DNA from: Spirochaetota bacterium
GTDB lineage: Bacteria; Spirochaetota; Brevinematia; Brevinematales; Brevinemataceae
DNA: 64,000 bases
Reading direction: 5' to 3'
Assembly (NCBI GenBank): GCA_030154445.1
Contig: JAGUQW010000007.1
Span: forward strand, 1 to 64,000
Position numbers and translations under genes: made by a program. A model generated the notes under the pieces. It saw only the letters and a list, made by a program, of their open reading frames with translations. It had not been told where the DNA came from and did not search any database. Positions 58,911 through 64,000 of this stretch are shown here, one piece after another (the stretch's first letter is position 1; the number at the start of each line of letters is the position of its first letter).

Positions 58911-60293
58911 TTATCGAATTCCAGCTAAGAAATATATAGACCCATTTTCTTGTTTAAAAACTGTTAAAGAATAACTATTATTTAAGAAAAATCCTTGTAT
59001 TAGAGAATTTGGATGAATACTCACAGGAGGTGGAGAAACAAGCTGTATAGGATCCCATTGATTAAATATATTCAATCCTGCAAAAATTAATTGCTGATTA
59101 GCATTTGCACGAACATATAATAATTGGCCTAATTCATTCCCTGTAATTGTATACCTTTCATTCCAACCAGTAATAATTTGCCCTGAGAAAAATGTTTGTA
59201 GATTTTTTACAGTAAATAATTGAAAAAAATCTTGATTTTGATTTACTGTACCAATAAATATATCTTCATGTGCACCTAAACTGTTTTTATAAGTAGATAT
59301 ATTTATTTTAGGATGCTCTACAGCACTGATTCTATCTATTTCAAGCCAACGTCTTTTGTTATTTGAACTTTCTTGATATATAGCAACAACAACTTCTTTT
59401 TTTGTATTATCCATCCAAACACTATAAGCAAATTCTGCACCCATTGTAACTTGCATTTTTTGAATATCAAAATTAAAGATACTATCTACTGTTGGAATCC
59501 ATAATAAATTATTATAATAACCAGTAATAACATGTTTATCAGCAACTAAAGAAACATAAGTTTTCGTACCATTAACCCAAGTATTTAATTGACTTATATT
59601 TTTATAAGATTTTTTTAATAAATCATTTTCCACAATATTTATGATTCCATTACGATCAACATCATTAAAAACCATAACTTTAGAATTATTAGTAATAGCT
59701 AAGACTGTTGCTGTTTGTCTATATAATGGTAAAATAACTATTTCTCCAATTTCCATAGGATCTTTTGTAATAATAAGAGGTTCCCAAGTCAATGTCGGAT
59801 TTCGATCCGTTCCTTCTAGTGTTCCTTTGAACATTCTAAACCAAACACCTTTTTTATTTTGAGTTCTTTGATTAAAAAGTATTGGATCAGAAATAACAGA
59901 TGTAGATGGTGTTATTCTACAATAAACTTCTCGAATAGTAGTTGTTGTTTCCATAATTGAATATTTCAAAATTTTATCTATCGGAGTAATACTAGGAAGA
60001 AGAGAATTAGGTAATGTGTTAATATCAGGATACTTTGAAGTCTGAATATTTTGATCTGTTGTATATGCTACATATACAACATTACTAAAAACTTTTACAT
60101 CAAATTCAATAATATTTTCAGCATCAACATCAAGAGCAAAAGTGTCTCTTCTTATATTTTCAAGTATATTTGGCGTTTCATTTCTCCATGTACGTATCTG
60201 TAATTGTTGACTTCCAGAAATTCCTGGAGTAATAATAGAACATGAAGAAAATATTATTATGAAAAGCGGAAATGTTATTATAGTTTTTAACAT
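58911..60293 (-). CDS. Hypothetical lipoprotein
   Basis: Exported protein (460 aa). Signal MLKTIITFPLFIIIFSSC with a relaxed lipobox. I prefer the ATG at 60291-60293, which has GGA seven bases upstream; a start four codons earlier is also possible. The mature part has many Trp- and aromatic-bearing strand segments spaced by turns (TWEPLIITKDPMEIGEIVIL, LWIPTVDSIFNFDIQKM, NQWDPIQLVSPPPVS). It looks like a beta-propeller or other all-beta domain, but no repeat is clear enough to name it. It lies between the coiled-coil gene and the fibronectin-type genes. Confidence 0.75.
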   Translation of the reverse strand: MLKTIITFPLFIIIFSSCSIITPGISGSQQLQIRTWRNETPNILENIRRDTFALDVDAENIIEFDVKVFSNVVYVAYTTDQNIQTSKYPDINTLPNSLLPSITPIDKILKYSIMETTTTIREVYCRITPSTSVISDPILFNQRTQNKKGVWFRMFKGTLEGTDRNPTLTWEPLIITKDPMEIGEIVILPLYRQTATVLAITNNSKVMVFNDVDRNGIINIVENDLLKKSYKNISQLNTWVNGTKTYVSLVADKHVITGYYNNLLWIPTVDSIFNFDIQKMQVTMGAEFAYSVWMDNTKKEVVVAIYQESSNNKRRWLEIDRISAVEHPKINISTYKNSLGAHEDIFIGTVNQNQDFFQLFTVKNLQTFFSGQIITGWNERYTITGNELGQLLYVRANANQQLIFAGLNIFNQWDPIQLVSPPPVSIHPNSLIQGFFLNNSYSLTVFKQENGSIYFLAGIR

Positions 60294-60305
60294 AATTTTA
60301 TCCAT

Positions 60306-60562
60306 TTTTTAAAATTTAAGTATTATGATTGATAATTAAAATACTCAATTATCATCGGTATTTACTTATACTACTGAAATTTTATTTATATATTTTTCAA
60401 AATTAACTTCAATTTTTTTAATTATTTCAAGTAACTAGAAAAAGATTGATTCAAATAGTAAATCACGCTATTATATGACATCCCTGTATAATTAGAGAAC
60501 TATACATGAAAAATGTTTTGATATAATTATATTTTTTTATTAACACAAATTATACTATAATG
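60306..60562. other. Short intergenic region with nothing recognised
   Basis: About 250 bp of AT-rich sequence holding the promoter for the lipoprotein gene on the minus strand. No ORF or RNA gene is supported. Confidence 0.4.
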
Positions 60563-60608
60563 AAAAAGATATTCTATATACATATAACACGCATATAGAA
60601 TATCTTTT
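60563..60608 (-). terminator. Terminator of the fibronectin-III gene pair
   Basis: Perfect 16-bp stem (60564-60579 with 60593-60608) with an A run on its left, 11 bp after the stop of the minus-strand gene. Confidence 0.85.
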
Positions 60609-60619
60609 ATTATAAATAA

Positions 60620-62875
60620 TTAACCGTGTCCATTCTCAATATTTGGAGGTTTTGGATGCTGTTCTTGTTCAAATAAAACTACAGAGTCTAGTAATGCCCC
60701 AGCCTTGGAGTATTGCCACTCTTCACTCAATACACCCTTTTCAGGATGATTATATTCAAAAATCATTGCACCTGCAAATACAAATCCTCCAGCTTTAGCA
60801 TTAAGTCCTTTATAGGTAACTTTTCCCGTATACAAACCAATAACATCCATAGATCCCCATAATGCTCCCCCCATAGTTGCTACATCAACTTTAACTTCTG
60901 GATGTCCATTAATGATAACTTCAAAGCTAGAATAAGCACGCCAATTATTTCTTGAAGAGAATCCAGCTGCATAGTCATAATCTCCCTGAGCTCTACCTTT
61001 TATAACAGCAGAACTTCCGAATCCACCAAAGTTTTTAATTTGTGTTTGTGCTTCTATAATTGTTAAGTCAACATCTTTAGCAAAATCTTCTAAATCAACA
61101 GGATATCTCCATACAACATCTGTTTTACTAAATACTCCCATTGCTCCACCACCATCAACTGCTTTAACCATATAAACATAGCGTCTAATAGGATAAGTAT
61201 TAAAGGTTAAGGTATAAGCAGCATTTTGAGAGGCACCCAAATATTTGAAATGATTTTCGTTTAGTTTATTAGGATCTGAATTCCTATTATCTAATATAGC
61301 TCTATAAATATTATATGAACGAGCTCCTTCGACTCTAGTCCAAGCTATTGTCATAGATTTGGTAGCTGTCTTATTATTTATCACTCTTATGTCTTGAGGA
61401 GCATCTATTTTTTTGATTATACCTTTTATTGGGTTCGATGGTACACTTTGTCCATTTATAGTATTAACTTGAATTTTATAAAAAAGTTCTTTGGATAAGT
61501 TACTACCTATATCATATACATGATCTATAGATATTCTCTTAGAACTAGTATTGTTTACGCTTCCTACAATTTCATAAGTTCCTATAAGAGTATCAGAATA
61601 AGTGACTGTATAAGAAGATGCATTTTCAACTTTATCCCAAGTAATAACTACTTTTTCTCCAAAAGAATCTGAAGTCGTAATATTAATAGGTGGTTTATTT
61701 GCCCACCCTTCTTTAATATCTGACGATGTTCCAGGGAGAGGATTTAAAGCTGTTACTGTGTAGAAAAAAGTATAAGAACTATCTGACACTCTATCATTGT
61801 ATGAGGTTTCTGTTGTTTGTACAATAACTTCCCAAGGTCCTGTTTTTAAGGTTGATCGTGCAATTTCATAAGAAGTCGCTCCGTCAACTTTTGTCCAATT
61901 CAAATTAACATTTAGAGGATCAGTACCTTGTGAAGCTGTAAATCCTGATGGTTTTTCAAGTGTTTGATCAGTTTTGAGAAAACTTCTAATAATAGAGCTT
62001 TGATTAATCGCACTATTATTATTATAGATAATATAATAATAATAGATTATACCAGCTTTCACATCTTTATCAATATATTCCATTGCTTCTGTATGGTCAA
62101 TTGTCTTAATGAGCGTTCCACTTTCATCTAACTTTTCAGAACGAAATATTTGATATTTTGTAGCATATTGATATTTATTCCAAGTTAATACTATTTTATC
62201 ACTGTATATACCTGCTAATGAATTTAGACCCAAATTAGCACTAAATACAGCACCTTGTATGGGTTTAGATGGATTTGGACTTGGAATCCCATCTTTATCC
62301 AAAGAAGTAATTCTATAATAATATACCTCATCTTCTTTGACATCTGAATCTATATAATGTAAATATACCACTTTATCAACAATATTCCAATTAATATTAT
62401 CTTTACTTTTTTCAATCTCATAAGAGACAGCATTATCAACTCTCTTCCAATCCAAACGCAAAGATTTTGTTGATTTTCCTGTGTCTATAGTAATATCACT
62501 TGGTGAAACAAATCCACCCCCAGCTCCAGCATAACCCTTTGTTGATTCTGTTAAGAACATAGCAGTACCAACACTATTATAACCTTGAACTTTATAATAA
62601 TATGTAATACCTTTGACTATATCAGTATCTATTAATTCAGCATTTTTTATACGAGAGCTTATAGGAACATAAGTACTATTTTCAGAAGAACTTCTTAGTA
62701 CTACAAAATTAGCATAATACTTAGTTTTGATCCATGATATTTGAATCTTATCATCGAATTTCCCTTGTGTCGCTATAGCTACAAAACGATTCGCTGTTTC
62801 ATCAGTTAAACTTGATATTTGACAACTACTTAAAGTTATCAAAAGTATTATAAATAAATTATTAATAATTTTCAT
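60620..62875 (-). CDS. Lipoprotein with multiple fibronectin type III domains
   Basis: Exported protein (751 aa). Signal MKIINNLFIILLITLSSC, lipobox at Cys 18. About six fibronectin III modules follow; the repeated strand pattern is easy to see: IQISWIKTKYYANFVVLRSS, LRLDWKRVDNAVSYEIEKS, IVLTWNKYQYATKYQIFRS, VNLNWTKVDGATSYEIARS, VVITWDKVENASSYTVTYS, MTIAWTRVEGARSYNIYRA. The last 150 residues form a different, Gly-rich domain (KAGGFVFAGAMIFEYNHPE). This suggests a surface adhesin or carbohydrate-binding lipoprotein, or a carrier arm for its C-terminal domain. It follows the partial relative at 62885 with a 9-bp gap, so the pair is one operon. Confidence 0.88.
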   Translation of the reverse strand: MKIINNLFIILLITLSSCQISSLTDETANRFVAIATQGKFDDKIQISWIKTKYYANFVVLRSSSENSTYVPISSRIKNAELIDTDIVKGITYYYKVQGYNSVGTAMFLTESTKGYAGAGGGFVSPSDITIDTGKSTKSLRLDWKRVDNAVSYEIEKSKDNINWNIVDKVVYLHYIDSDVKEDEVYYYRITSLDKDGIPSPNPSKPIQGAVFSANLGLNSLAGIYSDKIVLTWNKYQYATKYQIFRSEKLDESGTLIKTIDHTEAMEYIDKDVKAGIIYYYYIIYNNNSAINQSSIIRSFLKTDQTLEKPSGFTASQGTDPLNVNLNWTKVDGATSYEIARSTLKTGPWEVIVQTTETSYNDRVSDSSYTFFYTVTALNPLPGTSSDIKEGWANKPPINITTSDSFGEKVVITWDKVENASSYTVTYSDTLIGTYEIVGSVNNTSSKRISIDHVYDIGSNLSKELFYKIQVNTINGQSVPSNPIKGIIKKIDAPQDIRVINNKTATKSMTIAWTRVEGARSYNIYRAILDNRNSDPNKLNENHFKYLGASQNAAYTLTFNTYPIRRYVYMVKAVDGGGAMGVFSKTDVVWRYPVDLEDFAKDVDLTIIEAQTQIKNFGGFGSSAVIKGRAQGDYDYAAGFSSRNNWRAYSSFEVIINGHPEVKVDVATMGGALWGSMDVIGLYTGKVTYKGLNAKAGGFVFAGAMIFEYNHPEKGVLSEEWQYSKAGALLDSVVLFEQEQHPKPPNIENGHG

Positions 62876-62884
62876 AGTAATATC

Positions 62885-64000
62885 CTAATAATGAGCTGGC
62901 TTAGTAGCCGGTTCTGTAAACCAAATACCTCGCACATCACCAAGAAGATTTCCAGCGGCACCATTAATAGAACCAACATCAAAAGAAGCATTTTCTACAG
63001 AATACCCTAACCAATCAGAGAATACATACAATCCTGTCATTGATTCTGTAGTTGTTTCATTATTAAACCATTGCACAGAATCTTTTTTAGTACCATTAGC
63101 TGGATATTCAGAATTTTCAATCCAATTATCTTGAGCTGAACCTCTTGAATGTCTTACTCTATAAGTAGAGGCTAATGTTACATCACCCCATGTAAGATAC
63201 ATATGATTAGCTCCACCTAAACCAACTACTTTTTCCACACCTTTTGGAGAAAGATGTCCTTTAGCCCATGTTGCTCTTCCAAAACCATTACCATCAGCCC
63301 AATGTGCCGGAATACTAACATAATCAGGTGCTGGTAAAATATCACTTGGATTAATTGCAGATCCTGACTCAATTGTAGATGGAGCACTTTTTTGTCCAGC
63401 AAAAGTCGCTATGATTTGATATTCATAAAAAGGATATACAAAATCAATACCTACACCAGATCCTTGTAATTCTGATTTCGTCAAAGATATATCCGAGTAT
63501 GCCAATGATGTTAGATTATCTTTTAGTACTTCAAATTTTGTTGTACCTTTTTTTCTTCTATATATGGTATAATAATCAATATATTCAGATGATATTTGCT
63601 TATCCCATGTTAAGTCAATATTCCCTACTATAGAAGTGATAAGCCATTCTTTTTTAACAGTCCCTACCATCGAAGTATCTGATCCCCAATATACATGCGA
63701 TTCAACATTGACCTCTGAGGTATTAGTAATAAAAATACGCGTATTAGTAGAGATAGTAGCTATTACTGGAGGTGCTGGAGATGAACTAGTATAAAACTTA
63801 GAAGTACCCTCACCCGGTAAATTACCTATATTATTATTAAGAGCTTGCAACCTATACTCCCATTGAGAACCAAACGCTTCATTAGGTATAGTATATTCTA
63901 ATAAAGAAGTGTTATCAATAATAATATTTGTAATATTATTATTATCAATTTTAGACAAACGATAAGTAACAGCACTATGATCTATAGCTTTCCAAGATAA
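62885..64000 (-). CDS. Fibronectin type III protein (partial)
   Basis: The frame is open from its stop at 62885 to the window edge, so the N-terminus is missing; the sequence before 63958 still reads as fibronectin III (LSWKAIDHSAVTYRLSK), so an internal TTG there is not the start. A second module is seen at IDLTWDKQISSEYIDYYTIY. The C-terminal 150 residues are Gly/Trp-rich (WADGNGFGRATWAKGHLSP, YVFSDWLGYSVENASFDVG) and unlike the C-terminus of the next gene. It is the upstream gene of a two-gene operon. Confidence 0.85.
   Translation of the reverse strand, partial: LSWKAIDHSAVTYRLSKIDNNNITNIIIDNTSLLEYTIPNEAFGSQWEYRLQALNNNIGNLPGEGTSKFYTSSSPAPPVIATISTNTRIFITNTSEVNVESHVYWGSDTSMVGTVKKEWLITSIVGNIDLTWDKQISSEYIDYYTIYRRKKGTTKFEVLKDNLTSLAYSDISLTKSELQGSGVGIDFVYPFYEYQIIATFAGQKSAPSTIESGSAINPSDILPAPDYVSIPAHWADGNGFGRATWAKGHLSPKGVEKVVGLGGANHMYLTWGDVTLASTYRVRHSRGSAQDNWIENSEYPANGTKKDSVQWFNNETTTESMTGLYVFSDWLGYSVENASFDVGSINGAAGNLLGDVRGIWFTEPATKPAHY

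Overview
The window is A+T-rich bacterial DNA (roughly 30% G+C by eye) using the standard bacterial code: TGA is a stop (purB ends in TGA) and prfB carries the classical RF2 frameshift at an in-frame TGA. The best guess is a host-associated anaerobic spirochaete of the Brachyspira/Brevinema kind. This is inference from the low G+C, a single-chain pyruvate:ferredoxin oxidoreductase, PTS sugar uptake, many short lipoprotein signals ending in relaxed lipoboxes (FSSC, TSNC, TSSC), LptB, and large secreted repeat proteins. No gene here fixes the genus.

Layout. 1-8.4 kb (minus strand): the start of a membrane protein with an acidic tandem-repeat tail, PFOR, the dnaX-ybaB-recR operon, and an HU gene. 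8.4-12.2 kb: a membrane class III nucleotidyl cyclase divergent from a GAF/Fis-type regulator and an AlkD-like protein. 12.4-13.7 kb: a LeuT-fold Na+ symporter. 13.7-14.8 kb: over 1 kb of mostly non-coding DNA holding a 43-codon secreted-peptide gene and the purA leader. 14.8-17.5 kb: purA-purB. 17.7-20.1 kb: a kelch-like lipoprotein. 20.15-20.74 kb: six tRNA genes behind a near-consensus promoter, followed by a Pth2-type peptidyl-tRNA hydrolase. 21.2-24.0 kb: fruK-fruA. 24.1-27.2 kb: ctpA-accD-lptB. 27.4-32.7 kb: pgeF, convergent with a gltX-small membrane protein-prfB-galU-GNAT operon. 33-39.3 kb: a GT2 glycosyltransferase, a dicarboxylate symporter, deoC, an orphan amino-acid-binding lipoprotein and a second fructose-family PTS. 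39.4-42.9 kb: a ferric-iron ABC transporter.

From 43 kb on, the window turns from housekeeping to surface and secretion genes. It holds a structured intergenic region with a tiny ORF, two lipoproteins sharing a repeated domain, a YfcC-type transporter with a PepV-type dipeptidase, a lipoprotein with a full metzincin zinc motif, an outer-membrane barrel candidate, a small lipoprotein, and a GH19 chitinase lipoprotein with three chitin-binding-like modules. A tRNA-Leu, an apparently leaderless membrane gene, gatA, a secreted ten-ankyrin protein, a membrane coiled-coil protein, a large lipoprotein and two fibronectin-III proteins follow; the last runs off the window.

How it fits together: sugars enter by two PTS systems and are fermented through PFOR; peptides and amino acids enter through PepV, YfcC, the NSS and dicarboxylate carriers and a binding protein. 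gatA suggests that GltX may also charge tRNA-Gln for transamidation. The chitinase, metzincin and adhesin-like repeat proteins suggest a lifestyle that touches chitin and host or diet polymers. I found no CRISPR array, insertion sequence, prophage or conventional defence system. The most novel-looking material is the surface cluster at 43-64 kb, plus several strong structural signals: a 72-bp perfect palindrome holding two convergent stop codons, AT-only operator-like palindromes, and a promoter immediately followed by a terminator ahead of purA.
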